Positions 8,338 through 17,511 of a DNA stretch of 19,915 bases are shown piece by piece. Position 1 is the first letter of the stretch, and each line of letters opens with the position of its first letter. The position numbers and the translations under genes were made by a program. A model generated the notes under the pieces. That model did not search any database. It had not been told where the DNA came from and saw only the letters and a program-made list of their open reading frames with translations. The DNA comes from Candidatus Proximibacter danicus (GTDB taxonomy: Bacteria > Pseudomonadota > Gammaproteobacteria > Burkholderiales > Rhodocyclaceae): assembly GCA_016710885.1 (NCBI GenBank), contig JADJUC010000016.1, forward strand, positions 1 through 19,915, in the 5' to 3' direction.

Positions 8338-9022
8338 CTACTGCTCAGTTTCCAGCGCGACTGGCTCGATGGCGGGTTGCTGGCGCTTTGCTGCCCGGGC
8401 TTCGACCCAGTTCTTCCAGGCGATCATGCAGCCGAGGAGGATGAAGGCGCCGGGCGGGGAGGATGGCGAGCAGAAGCCGGGGTAGTCCGCTGGCGGCACC
8501 TGCAGCGGCTGCAGGCTGGGGAATACCATGTCGATGCCGGAGAACAGGGTGCCGGCGCCGATCAGTTCGCGCAGGGCGCCGAGCAGGCGAGTGTCCTCAC
8601 ATGCCGACGCCCATGAAGATGCCGTCGAAGGTGGATTGCAGCGGCGGGTCTTGGCGGCAAAGGCTTCCGACGCGGGCCAGCACGATGCAGTTGGTGACAA
8701 TCAGCGGAATGAAGATGCCGAGTACCAGATAGAGCTCGTGCAGATTGACGTTGAAGAGCAGGTCGACCGCCGTGACCAGCGAGGCGACGATGAGGATGAA
8801 GACGGGGATGCGGATCTCATGCGGAATGAAGTTGCGCAGGCTGGCGACGGCGACGTTGGCCACGGCCATGACGATGATGGTGGCCAGCGACAGCATGATG
8901 CCGTTCACCATGTTGGTGGTTACCGCCAGCAGGGGGCACAGGCCGAGCAACTGAATCAGGCTGCTGTTCTGCTTCCAGACGCCGTTGCGGGTGATGTTGC
9001 GGATTTCTTCGCGGGTAATCAT
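8338..9022 (-). CDS. rnfE: Rnf electron transport complex subunit RnfE
   Basis: This is an integral membrane subunit of the Rnf complex (NADH/ferredoxin oxidoreductase coupled to ion translocation) and a paralogue of RnfA. It opens MITREEIRNITRNGVWKQNS, then LIQLLGLCPLLAVTTNMVNG, the conserved first helix with the cysteine that in RnfA/RnfE helps hold the membrane Fe-S centre. Hydrophobic segments follow, with PVFILIVASLVTAVDLL, and a second cysteine helix, LIVTNCIVLAR. A one-base indel near 8610 moves the C-terminal third to the next frame (LLGALRELIGAGTLF, GAFILLGCMIAWKNW). About 228 codons is normal. The start overlaps the rnfG stop as ATGA. It is the last gene of the operon; nth, often next, is absent here. 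Confidence 0.93.
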
Positions 9023-9695
9023 CGGGTTTGTGCTCCTTCGCCGGTTTGCGATGCGTAGAGCTGCGTCTGGTTCTCGGCAACGAATTTTGTCGCCTTGTGT
9101 ATTGCCTTGACGACGGCGCGTGGCGTGACGGTGGCGCCGGCAGCGGAGTCGAAGCGCCCACCGTCCTTCTTGACCTTCCATTCCTTGTCGGTCAGCGCCG
9201 CGTAGCTGAGGCCGTTGAACTGGGTGATCCACGGGCGCGCCTTGTTCTTGTCCTTCTTCGGCTCGATGTAGTCGCCCAGCCCCGGTGTTTCCTTGTGCTG
9301 GGTGACGCGCACTCCGGCCAGGGTGCCGTCGCTGCGGATGGCAACGATGAGGCGGATACGCCCGGCATAGCCGTCTGGCGCCACGGCTTCGAAGACGAGC
9401 GCCTGCGGCTGTCCGTTTTTGCGTGCGCGGTAGACCAGCGTCGTCGTCGGTACCGAGTGCCGGCGTGGCGGGCAGGGAAATCGTATCCTTGAGCAGATCG
9501 TTGTCGTAGTCGGTGCGGGGCAGCACTTCGTCGACCAGCTTCATCTTCTCTTCCGTGGCCGAGGCCTCCAGGTGCGGGCTTGGTCCACAGGTAAACGCCG
9601 GCGAGCAGGGTGGTGAAGAGCATGACAAAAACAAACAGGATGATGGCGGTGCGGAGCGCCATGCCGGTTGCCGTAGAGGCCTTCTTCTTGATCAC
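9019..9695 (-). CDS. rnfG: Rnf complex FMN-binding subunit RnfG
   Basis: This is a periplasm-facing Rnf subunit with covalently bound FMN. It starts with a GTG overlapping the rnfD stop (GTGA). It reads IKKKASTATGMALRTAI, then one transmembrane helix (ILFVFVMLFTTLLAGVYLWT), and after frameshifts KLVDEVLPRTDYDNDLL, GYAGRIRLIVAI, THKETPGLGDYIE-type sequence and the flavinylation motif AGATVT near residue 190, in which the last Thr is the expected phosphoester attachment site. It ends TGEGAQTR. Indels lie near 9580, 9450 and 9390; from 9384 to the stop the frame is clean. The length of about 226 residues is typical. Confidence 0.92.
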
Positions 9696-10710
9696 GGCTG
9701 CCCCTTCCTGCCGAAGATGGCGGGCTGGGTGTACATGTCGATCAGGGGCACGCAGAGGTTCATCAGCAGGACGGCGAAGGCGACGCCGTCCGGATAGCCG
9801 CCGAAGACACGGATGATGTAGGCGAGCATGCCGGCGGCAAAACCGAAGATGATTTTGCCTTTTGGGGTCGTGCAGCCGGAGACCGGGTCGGTAACGATGA
9901 AGAAGGCGCCGAGCATGGCGCCGCCGGAGAAGAGGTGGAACAGCGGATTGGCGAACTGGGCCGGGTTGTACAGCCAGAGGCCGCCGGCGAGCAGCGACAT
10001 GCCGGCAATGAAGGACAGGGGGCGTGCCAGGAGATGATGCCGCGTTGCCAGAGCCAGAGGCCGCCAAGCAGGTAGCCGCCGGTGACCCATTCCCAGCCAT
10101 GGCCGGCGAAGAACCGAACAGCTCCTGGTTGGCAAGCAGGGTGGCAACGCTGAACTGCCTTCTTCAGCTTCAGGCGCTGGTCTTCAATGCGTCAACGGGG
10201 TCGCGCCGGTAATGGCGTCGAGGCGCGGAAAGTGCCGAAAACGATGCCGACCTGGTCGAGGAAGCCGACCTTGAGACCGACTGCCGGCCACTGCGACATC
10301 AGCGCCGGGAAGGAAACGATGCAGACGGCGAAGGCGATCATCGCCGGGTTGAACGGGTTCTGGCCGAGGCCGCCGTAGAGATGTTTGGCGACGACGATGG
10401 CGAACAGCGTGCCGGCGACGACCAGCCACCATGGGGCCAGCGGCGGGAAGGTCAGTGCAATCAGCCAGGCGGTGACGACCGCGCTGCCGTCGGTGAGGAA
10501 AAGCGACATCGGTTTGTCGCGCAGCTTGAGCATCAGGGCTTCGCCAGCCAGCGCGGTGACGGTGGCGATGGCCAGCTGGACCAGAATGATCGGGCCGAAT
10601 AGCCAGGCGTAGGCGGCAATGCCCGGGATCAGCGCAGCAAGCACCTGCAGCATCACGCGCTGCACGCTGGCGTTCATCAGCAGATAAGGGGGCGTGCTCA
10701 AAGTGCTCAC
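9692..10710 (-). CDS. rnfD: Rnf complex membrane FMN subunit RnfD
   Basis: This is a multi-spanning membrane subunit carrying a covalent FMN and related to NqrB. The GTG start overlaps the rnfC stop (GTGA), with GAGGAA as ribosome binding site. The N-terminal half is clean: PPYLLMNASVQRVMLQVLAA, HLYGGLGQNPFNPAMIAFAV, and hydrophobic helices between. A frameshift near 10215 precedes DAITGATPL, the flavinylation motif with its Thr. Two more shifts lie near 10100-10170. The C-terminal half is again clean, with LSFIAGMSLLAGGLWLY, FFIVTDPVSGCTTPKGK, FGGYPDGVAFAVLLMNL and PLIDMYTQPAIFGRKG. About 340 codons matches the family. Confidence 0.93.
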
Positions 10711-12445
10711 GACTTCGGTTCCTCGGTAGCCGGCGTTGCCGGCACAGGTTCGATTCCGGCCTGCTGACGCAGCGCATCGACAGCGGCGATTTCACGTTGC
10801 TGTGCCGGTGTCAGCTGGTCCGTGTTTTTCGGTGTTGCGGCTTCGCGCTGAGCGCGGGCTCGTTCCATGGCAGCGGCAATGGCAGCTTTCCGGGCGGCAT
10901 CGGCGTCTACCGGCACGGCAGCTTCGGCAGCGGCAGGCGGCGGGGTGGCGGGGGTTGTGCCATCAACCGGGGCGGCGGCAGCAGCAGCGGCTTCCGCCGC
11001 TTTCTTGGCGGCCTGAGCGGCAGCAGCCTTGGCCAGTTTTTCCGCTTTTTCCGCCTTCTCGCGTTCGTCGCGCGCGGTCTTCCATTCGGAGCGGGCCTTC
11101 GCCTGGTCGGCCGCGTTCTTTCCGCTCGCGCGCCCAGATCTCGCTTTTGGCAAAGCGGAAATACTGCACCAGCGGGATTCGCGACGGGCAGACGAAGCTG
11201 CAGCAGCCACATTCGATGCAGTCGAAGATGTGATATTCCTGCGTCTTGCCGAAGGTTTTGGCGCGTGTGTGCCAGTAGAGCTCGAAAGGCTGCAGCTCGA
11301 TCGGGCAGGCCTTGGCGCATTCGCCGCAGCGGATGCACGGCATTTCCGGCGCCGGTGACGGGAACAGTTTTGGCGAGCCGGCGATGATGCAGTTGCTGGT
11401 CTTGATCAGTGGGGCGTCAGTGCCCGGCAGGCTGAAACCCATCATCGGGCCGCCCATCAGGAAACGGTCGGTATCGGCTTTCGGCTTGCCAAGGGCGATG
11501 AATTCGTCGATCGGCATACCGATCGGTATTTCCAGTTGCCCGCCGTTTCGACATGTTGCCGGTGAGGGTGACGACCCGGTTCACCAGCGGCTCACCAAAG
11601 GCCACAGCGCGGTGTACGGCGTAGGCGGTACCGACGTTGAAACATTGAACGCCGTAATGAAAACCGAGTTTGCCAAAAGGAATTTCGATGCCGGTCAGTA
11701 CGCGGATGAGCTGTTTTTCACCACCAGCCGGATAGCGTGTCGGCACCGCGACGACGCGGATGGCGGCTTCTCCCCCGGTTGCCTCGCTGCCGAGCAGCCT
11801 GCATGGCGGCAACCGCCTCCGGCTTGTTGTCCTCGATGCCGACGATGATGCGCTGCGCCAACGGCGCGGCGGATGATGCGGGCGCCGGCGATGATTGCCG
11901 TTGCCCGCTCGCGCATCAGGCGATCGTCGCAGGTGATCCACGGTTCGCATTCGGCGCCGTTGAGGATCAGCGTGTCGACGCGCGCCTGGCCCGGTGAGAG
12001 TTTGACGTGGCTCGGAAAACCGGCGCCGCCCAGACCGACGATGCCGGCGTTGCGCAGGAATTCGCGCAATGCCTGCGGGTCAGGATTCGTTTCATCGAAG
12101 GGCATCAGTTCGCACCAGCGGTCCTCGCCATCCGGTGCGATGATGACGCTGCGCGCCGAGAAGCCGGAGGGTGCGGGAGAGGCGACATCCTCGATGGCGA
12201 CGACGTGACCGGAGGTCGACGCATGGATGCCGATGGACATCCGGCCCTCGGCCGGGCGCGATGCATTGGCCCTTTGCCGACCGCATCGCCGACCGCAACC
12301 GGCGGCGTCGCGGGTCAGCGCGATCACGACGCAGCGGGATGATCACGCGCGTTGGCAGGGGGGCGCTGCGGATGGGCAGATTCGCCGATTCCTGCTTGTG
12401 TGATTCGGGCTTGACGCCGCCCTTGAATTTGAACAATTGCAGCAT
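10707..12445 (-). CDS. rnfC: Rnf complex NADH/FMN and Fe-S subunit RnfC
   Basis: This is the peripheral subunit that takes electrons from NADH via FMN. In order: MLQLFKFKGGVKPESHKQES; a biotinyl-like segment with GIHASTSGHVVAIEDV; the flavin/nucleotide-binding part with GIVGLGGAGFPSHVKL and LILNGAECEPWITCDDRLM; a central region with MGGPMMGFSLPG; and two [4Fe-4S] ferredoxin motifs, CIRCGECAKACP and CIECGCCSFVCPSRIP. The C-terminal 150 residues are an Ala/Lys/Glu-rich low-complexity, probably coiled or extended tail, common in proteobacterial RnfC. Indels lie near 12310, 11810, 11540 and 11120. The start overlaps the rnfB stop as TGATG. About 580 codons including the tail. Confidence 0.93.
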
Positions 12446-12985
12446 CAGGCGACCCGCTTGATTTCGACAATCGGGTACTCACTTCCAGTTGTCGAGGTTT
12501 TCGGTGATCTGCGGCATCGAAATGCACTCAACCGGGCACGGTGGCAGGCACAGCTCGCAGCCGGTGCACAGGTCGGCCACGATGGTGTGCATCTGCTTGG
12601 CAGCGCCGACAATGGCGTCGACCGGGCAGGCCTGGATGCAAAGCGTGCAGCCGATGCAGGTCTTCTCATCGATGAAGGCCACGGCCTTCGGTTTTTCTTC
12701 CGCTTCCAGCGGCTTCACCTCACGACCGAGCAGGTCGGCCAGCTTGGCCACGCCTTCCATGCCGCCTGGCGGGCACAGGTTGATATCGGCTTCGCCCTTG
12801 TTGATCGCTTCGGCGTAGGGGCGGCAGCCGGGGTACCCACACTGGCCGCATTGCGTCTGCGGCAGGATGGCCTCGATCTTCTCGACCAGCGGGTCGCCCT
12901 CGACCTTGAACTTGATCGAGGCGTAGCCGAGCGCCGCGCCGAGCACGATGGCCCCGAGCGCCATGATGGCGATGGCGGTGATCAT
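12445..12985 (-). CDS. rnfB: Rnf complex ferredoxin-type subunit RnfB
   Basis: This is a membrane-anchored multi-cluster ferredoxin that exchanges electrons with soluble ferredoxin. One N-terminal helix (ITAIAIMALGAIVLGAALGY) is followed by CGQCGYPGC plus a fourth Cys 17 residues later (LCPPGG) for a [4Fe-4S] cluster. Two more clusters follow in CIGCTLCIQACPVDAI and CTGCELCLPPCPVECISM. As sequenced the frame stops after NLDNWK at 12479. The next frame continues YPIVEIKRVA to a TGA at 12445-12447 that overlaps the rnfC start, and RnfB proteins commonly end this way. I therefore place the true end at 12445 and infer one indel near 12480. The start overlaps the rnfA stop as ATGA. Confidence 0.93.
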
Positions 12986-13566
12986 TGGTAGCGGTCCAGA
13001 CCGGCAAAGCCCATGAAGGCCAGCGACATCAGGCCGGCAGTGATCATGGCAATGGCCGCACCCTTGAAATAGAGCGGGACATCCGCCCCCTCGACGCGTT
13101 CGCGGATACCGGCGAAGAGCACCAGCACCAGCGAAAAGCCGACGGCGCTGCCGGCGCCGAAAAGCAGCGACTCGACGAAGTTGTTCTTGTTGGAAATATT
13201 GAGCAGCGGTACGCCAAGTACCGCGCAGTTGGTGGTGATCAGCGGCAGGTAGATGCCGAGCACCTGATGCAGCACCGGGCTGGTTTTCTGGATGACCATT
13301 TCGGTCAGCTGGACGATGGCAGCGATGGTGACGATGAACGACAGCGTGCGCAGGTATTCCAGGCCGAAAGGTATCAGCAGGTAGTGATCGATGATGTAGC
13401 TGGCACCGGTGGCGACGGTCAGGACGAAAGTGGTCGCGGCGCCCATGCCGAAGGCCGTGTCGAGCTTCTTCGATACCCCCATGAAGGGGCACAGGCCGAG
13501 GATCTTCACCAGGACGACGTTGTTGACCAGCACGGCGCCAAGGAGGATGAAGAGGTAGTGGGTCAT
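12982..13566 (-). CDS. rnfA: Rnf complex membrane subunit RnfA
   Basis: This is the first gene of the rnf operon and fully intact (194 residues). It encodes a six-helix membrane protein paired with RnfE; together they hold an intramembrane Fe-S centre and form part of the ion path. Visible features are MTHYLFILLGAVLVNNVVLV, LGLCPFMGVSKKLDTAFGMG with the first conserved Cys, a helix with SYIIDHYLLIPFGLEYLRTL, ITTNCAVLGVPLLN with the second Cys, and FAGIRERVEGADVP. A sigma70-like promoter with an FNR-like box lies 20-50 bases upstream. No strong Shine-Dalgarno precedes the ATG. The next gene overlaps its stop by four bases. Confidence 0.96.
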   Translation of the reverse strand: MTHYLFILLGAVLVNNVVLVKILGLCPFMGVSKKLDTAFGMGAATTFVLTVATGASYIIDHYLLIPFGLEYLRTLSFIVTIAAIVQLTEMVIQKTSPVLHQVLGIYLPLITTNCAVLGVPLLNISNKNNFVESLLFGAGSAVGFSLVLVLFAGIRERVEGADVPLYFKGAAIAMITAGLMSLAFMGFAGLDRYQ

Positions 13567-13591
13567 GTTCGCGAAATGATACGGAGGGCGA

Positions 13592-13619
13592 ATTATCGGC
13601 TTTGTTTTGTATCAAACAA
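13592..13619 (-). promoter_or_regulatory. Putative sigma70 promoter of the rnf operon
   Basis: Read on the minus strand, TTGTTT (13619-13614) and GATAAT (13597-13592) are separated by 16 bases. Transcription would begin near 13585, about 20 bases before the rnfA ATG. The 86-base gap between rnfA and pyrD is clearly more AT-rich than the flanking genes, as expected for a promoter. No convincing terminator for pyrD is seen in the same gap, only a weak GGG/CCC stem followed by ATTTTT on the minus strand. Confidence 0.5.
13602..13615. promoter_or_regulatory. Candidate FNR/Anr box
   Basis: TTGTT-TTGT-ATCAA on the plus strand (TTGAT-ACAA-AACAA on the minus strand) matches nine of ten conserved positions of the FNR half-site pair TTGAT-N4-ATCAA. 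It sits between the -35 and -10 of the putative rnf promoter, centred near -23, where FNR-type regulators usually repress rather than activate. Function is inferred from sequence only. Confidence 0.4.
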
Positions 13620-13652
13620 CCCTGCGAAAAATAGGGGAATTGGCCCACCGGC

Positions 13653-14692
13653 TCAGGCCTGGCGGGCATTTTCGCAATCGCGGCTGACGCCTCGCTGACC
13701 AGATCCGGCCCGCGATAGATGAAACCGGAATAAAACTGCACCAGGCTGGCGCCTGCAGCGATCTTGGCTGCCGCATCTTCACCCGACAGGATGCCGCCGA
13801 CGCCGATGATCGGCAGTTCGCCCTTGAGCGCCGTCGCGAGCTTCTTCACGACTTCGGTCGAAGCCTCGAACAGCGGCGCGCCGGAGAGACCGCCGGTTTC
13901 CGCGGCATTGGTGCAGCCTTCGACGCCGGTACGGGCAATCGTGGTGTTGGTGGCGATGACGCCGTCCATGCGATGCCGGCGCAGCAGGTCGGAAATGCCG
14001 GTGATTTGTGCATCTTCAAGATCGGGGGCGATCTTCAGCGCCATCGGCACGTAGCGGCCGTGCGTGTCGGCCAGCCGCTGCTGGGCGGCCTTGAGCGGTG
14101 CGAGCAGGGCGTCGAGCGCCTCGTCCTTCTGCAGCTCGCGCAGGTTCTTGGTGTTCGGGCTGGAGATGTTGACGGTGATGTAGCTGGCCAGCGTATAAAC
14201 CCGTTCCAGACAGGCCAGGTAGTCGTCGGCGGCCTTCTCGATCGGCGTGTCGAAGTTCTTGCCGATGTTGATGCCGAGGATGCCGCCATTTTTCGGGAAG
14301 TTCGCCGCCTTGACGTTGGCGATCAGCTTGTCGACGCCTTCGTTGTTGAAGCCCATGCGATTGATGATCGCCTGCTTCTCGGGGAGGCGGAACATGCGCG
14401 GGCGCGGGTTGCCGGGCTGGGGGCGGGGGGTGATGGTGCCGATCTCGAGGAAACCGAAGCCGAGCCGGGAGAGCCCGTCGATCGCCTCACCGTTCTTGTC
14501 GAGGCCGGCAGCCAAGCCAACCGGGTTGGGGAACTTGATTCCCATGACTTCGACCGGGCAGGACGGAACGGGCTTGGCCAGCACGCTGCCAAGTGCATTG
14601 CAGGAAAGCAGGGAAACACCGCGCATGCCGATGCCGTGGGCATCCTCGGCGTCGAGCGAGAAGAAGAATTTGCGAATGAGGGGATAGAGCAT
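13653..14692 (-). CDS. pyrD: Dihydroorotate dehydrogenase (quinone), class 2
   Basis: This enzyme oxidises dihydroorotate to orotate in pyrimidine synthesis and passes electrons to the quinone pool at the inner membrane. About 346 residues are clean: MLYPLIRKFFFSLDAEDAHG (the class 2 quinone-site helix region), FPNPVGLAAGLDKNGEAIDG, GFGFLEIGTITPRPQPGNP, NRMGFNNEGVD, YITVNISSPNTKNLR (catalytic Ser region), VIATNTTIAR and GVGGILSGEDA, with YSGFIYRGPDLV near the end. One base appears to be missing in an A-run near 13671. Restoring it gives the ending KNARQA and the TGA at 13653. Without it the frame runs on through rnfA and into rnfB, an artefact. The gene order aat-bpt-pyrD is common in betaproteobacteria. 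Confidence 0.95.
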
Positions 14693-14887
14693 CCCGCGAT
14701 TTTACCGCAACGCACCATTTTCTGCCGGGGCGCGTGGCGCGGAAGGTGTGGGGCGCGCGGGGGATTCGTGATGGTTTTACAGGGGTTACGGGCCGCGAGC
14801 GTGCGGTAACAGGAATCGGGCCGCCAACCCAATCGTGCAAATTACGCCAAAGCCGAATTTGTCTGCAGCCCGCTCTATGAGGGGCGG
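14693..14887. other. bpt-pyrD intergenic region with duplicated bpt 3' end
   Basis: This 195-base gap holds no gene. At 14831-14849 it carries a 19-base sequence matching 18 of 19 bases of 14896-14914, which is the last coding part of bpt (AATCGTGCAAATTRCGCCA). Directly after the bpt stop lies a small hairpin (14868-14885, GCCC-CTC-ATA-GAG-C-GGGC on the minus strand) without a T-run, so it is at best a weak terminator. No promoter was recognised for pyrD. Confidence 0.5.
14831..14849. repeat. Short direct repeat of the bpt 3' end (copy outside the gene)
   Basis: Eighteen of nineteen bases match 14896-14914, with the copies 65 bases apart start to start. Both translate as WRNLHD in the bpt direction. 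This suggests a local duplication, or an older bpt end displaced by an insertion of about 65 bases. Confidence 0.6.
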
Positions 14888-15621
14888 TCAGTCTGAATCG
14901 TGCAAATTGCGCCACTCGCCATCGATCAGGCCTTCGATGGGTTTGAAGTGGGTTTTGTACGACATCTTCGGTGTGTCGCTGATCCAGTAGCCGAGGTAAA
15001 GGTAGGGCAGACCAAGGGCACGGCACTGGGCGATCTGCCAGAGGACGTTGAAGGTGCCGAAACTGTTGCCGGCACGGTCCGGGTCGTAGAAAGTGTAAAC
15101 GGACGACAGGCCGTCGCTGAGCACGTCGATGATGCTGACCATGCGCAGGCCTGCTGCATCGGAAAATTCGAGCAGTCGCGTATCGACCCGACTTTGCAGG
15201 AGGAAGTGCGCGTATTGCTCATGGCTGTCCTGGTCCATGCCACCGCCGGCATGGCGGCTGCTCTGGTAGCCCAGGTAGAGCGCATAGTGTTCCGGGTAGA
15301 ACTCCAGCGGCAGTTCGCAGGCACGCAGGTTGTGGTGTGTCTGCCAGGCGCGGCGCTGGCTGCGCGAGGGCTGGAACTGTGCGACCGGCAGGCGAACGGG
15401 GACGCATTTGTTGCAGTTGTCGCAGTGCGGGCGGTAGGTGAAGACGCCGCTGCGGCGAAAGCCGGTGCGAACCAGTTCGCTGTAGACCTCGGCGGTGATC
15501 AGGTGCGTCGGCGTGGCAACCTGCGAACGCGCGGTTTCGCCGGCAGGTAGCTGCAGGTGTAGGGAGAGGTCGAGTAGAACTGCAGCGGAAACGGCAGTTC
15601 GGAATCATTCAGCCGCGACAA
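14888..15621 (-). CDS. bpt: Aspartate/glutamate leucyltransferase (Bpt/Ate family)
   Basis: This enzyme transfers leucine from Leu-tRNA to proteins with N-terminal Asp or Glu, tagging them for ClpS/ClpAP. The N-terminal domain shows YRPHCDNCNKCVPVRLPVAQ (the cysteine cluster of the family, near 15420) and QRRAWQTHHNLRACELPLEF. The C-terminal part, from 15238 to the stop, is clean: DQDSHEQYAHFLLQS, TFYDPDRAGNSFGTFNVLWQ, LYLGYWISDTPKMSYKTHF and KPIEGLIDGEWRNL. I place the start at a TTG (LSRLNDSELPFPLQF-like), one base after the aat stop, with TGGAG as ribosome binding site. An ATG start 15 bases further in is possible. Indels lie near 15540 and 15250. About 245 codons is normal. Neighbouring aat does the analogous job for N-terminal Lys/Arg. 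Confidence 0.93.
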
Positions 15622-15622
15622 T

Positions 15623-16331
15623 TCAGCTCCAGTCGAAAACTGCGCCGCTGGCTGGCCAGCGGGCAGGCGTTATGTCAGCCTGACAGAGCGTTCGTAGCCG
15701 CTCCAGGAAGGCCTGCCGGGGAATTTCCCGGGCGCCGAGCGAGGCGAGGTGGTCGGTTCTCATCTGGCAATCTACCATGCCGAAATCGTGTGTCTCAAGA
15801 AAACGGGCGAGGTGAGCGGCGGCAATCTTCGAGGCATCGGTGCGGTGCGAGAACATCGATTCGCCGTAGAACATATGGCCGATGGCCAGGCCGTACAAAC
15901 CGCCAACCAATTGGCCGTCCTTCCAGGTTTCGACCGAATGCGCCCAGCCGAGTTCATGCAACTCAGATACGCCCGCTGCATGCCGGGGGTGATCCATGTT
16001 CCGGGTTGTCCGGGGCGGCCGGTGTTGGCACAGGCATCGATGACGGCGGCAAAATCGGTATCGAGGCGCACGCTGTAGTCGCCGGCTTTGAGCGTTTTTC
16101 GCAGCGAGCGCGACACGCTTTGAACTCAGTTGGAAAAAGCACCATGCGCGGATCGGGTGACCACCAGAGGATCGGCTGGCCGGCAGAGAACCACGGGAAA
16201 ATGCCTTGCTGGTAGGCGGCGAGGATGCGTGCCGGCGAGAGATCGGCGCCGGCACACAGCAGACCGTTCGGTTCGGTCAGCGCCTGTTTTACGGGAGGAA
16301 AGGGCGCGTCGTCGACGAGCCAGGAAATCAT
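15623..16331 (-). CDS. aat: Leucyl/phenylalanyl-tRNA--protein transferase
   Basis: This enzyme adds Leu or Phe to N-terminal Lys/Arg of proteins, the second arm of the bacterial N-degron pathway. It opens MISWLVDDAPFPPVKQALTE, then GLLCAGADLSPARILAAYQQ, GIFPWFSAGQPILWWSPDPR and MVLFPTEF, all hallmark Aat sequence. After frameshifts come TWITPGMQRAYL, ELGWAHSVETWKDGQLVGGL, GLAIGHMFYGESMFSH and DCQMRTDHLASLGAREIPR. About 236 codons is standard. At least three indels lie between 15960 and 16120. The ATG overlaps the stop of fbpC as ATGA, so it is translationally coupled to an iron-transport gene with no obvious shared role. Confidence 0.94.
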
Positions 16332-17446
16332 CTGCGGAAGGTGATGGGTACGACCTGCGGGCCGCTGCCGGAGAAAAACTGCCGGGTCGGGGTCTTGAAG
16401 GCAACGACGTGGTCGACGTCCAGACGGATGCCGATTTTTTCGCCCAGCGCATGGTTGTGGTGCGAGGGAACCAGCGACAACACGCGCACACCACTCGCCA
16501 GGCGCAAGGAATAGAGAATGTCAGCGCCACGAAACGCCTTGTGCACCACCTCCGCCTGCATCGCGCTCCTGTCGTCATGGATGATGTCATCCGGACGCAG
16601 CAGTACATCGACGCCACACTCCTTGCCGCAGGCCATGCAACCTTCGCTGCACTCGAGCGGCAGAGCGGAGTGCAGGGTGCCAAGTTCGACCTCGACCTCG
16701 TGCGCGCTGATCACCTGCCCGGGCAGGAAAACGCCCTGGCCAACAAAGTCGGCAACAAAGCGGTTGGCCGGCTGGTGGTAGAGGGTTGTAGGGCGTGTCC
16801 CACTGCTGGATACGGCCTTCGTCCATGACGCCGATTTCGTCGGCCATGGCAAAGGCTTCGTTCTGGTCGTGGGTGACCAGCACGGCCGTCACGCCTTCGC
16901 GCTTGAGGATTTCGCGCACCTCGTGCGAGAGGCGTTCGCGCAGATCAACGTCGAGGTTGGAGAAGGGCTCGTCGAGCAGGATCAGTTCGGGTTTCGGTGC
17001 CAGCGCGCGGGCTAGTGAGACCCGTTGCTGTTGACCGCCGGAGAGTTCGTGTGGAAATTTTTCGCCCTGGCCGGCAAGGCCGACAGTTTCAAGGAGTTGC
17101 GTTACCCGTGCGGCACGTTCGTTGGTGGGTGTGGCGCCAAGACCAAAGGCGATGTTGCCGGCAATGGTCAGGTGCGGGAACAGCGCATAGTCCTGGAAGA
17201 CCATGCCGATCCGCCGTTTTTCCGGTGGCAATGCATAGCCGGCACGGCTGACAAGTTTTCCTTCGAGGTGGATTTCGCCAGCGGCCACCGGTTCAGCCGG
17301 CAATGCAGCGCAGCACGTTGTCTTGCCGCAGCGGAAGGTCCGAGCAGGCAGGCGATGCTGCCGGTTTCGACACGGAACGAAACGCCGTTGACGACGACAT
17401 GCGTGCCATAGCTTTGCTTGAGATCGTGGAGTTCGAGGTGAGCCAC
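16328..17446 (-). CDS. fbpC: Ferric iron ABC transporter ATP-binding protein
   Basis: This is the cytoplasmic ATPase energising the FbpB permease. The N-terminus HLELHDLKQSYGTHVVVNGV is followed by Walker A (LLGPSGCGKTT), which appears only after restoring one missing G near 17325. Then come RRIGMVFQDYALFPHLTIA (Q-loop), FPHELSGGQQQRVSLARAL (signature), ILLDEPFSNLD (Walker B and D-loop) and VLVTHDQNEAFAMAD (His switch). A further frameshift lies near 16795. The C-terminal regulatory domain reads NRFVADFVGQGVFLPG to DVLLRPDDIIHDD and ends VVPITFRR. In it sits an unusual C-x3-C-x2-C-x3-C cluster (16616-16651). I chose a GTG at 17446 (VAHLELHD) with little Shine-Dalgarno support. About 373 codons is normal. 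Confidence 0.92.
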
Positions 17447-17511
17447 GGCGTAGTTGCGATGCGGCCAGCAAAGAAAGCGACGAAGGGACCGATACGGTAA
17501 GACTATCCAGT

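Noticed and set aside
12479..14692. A 737-codon open frame that joins PyrD to RnfB
   Set aside because: The middle third is rnfA read in the wrong frame. PyrD ends normally (KNARQA) if one A is restored near 13671, and RnfB has its own ATG overlapping the rnfA stop. It is an indel artefact, not a fusion protein.
12437..14809. Long plus-strand open frames antisense to rnfB, rnfA and pyrD
   Set aside because: The opposite strand encodes clearly recognisable proteins. The antisense translations have no family features.
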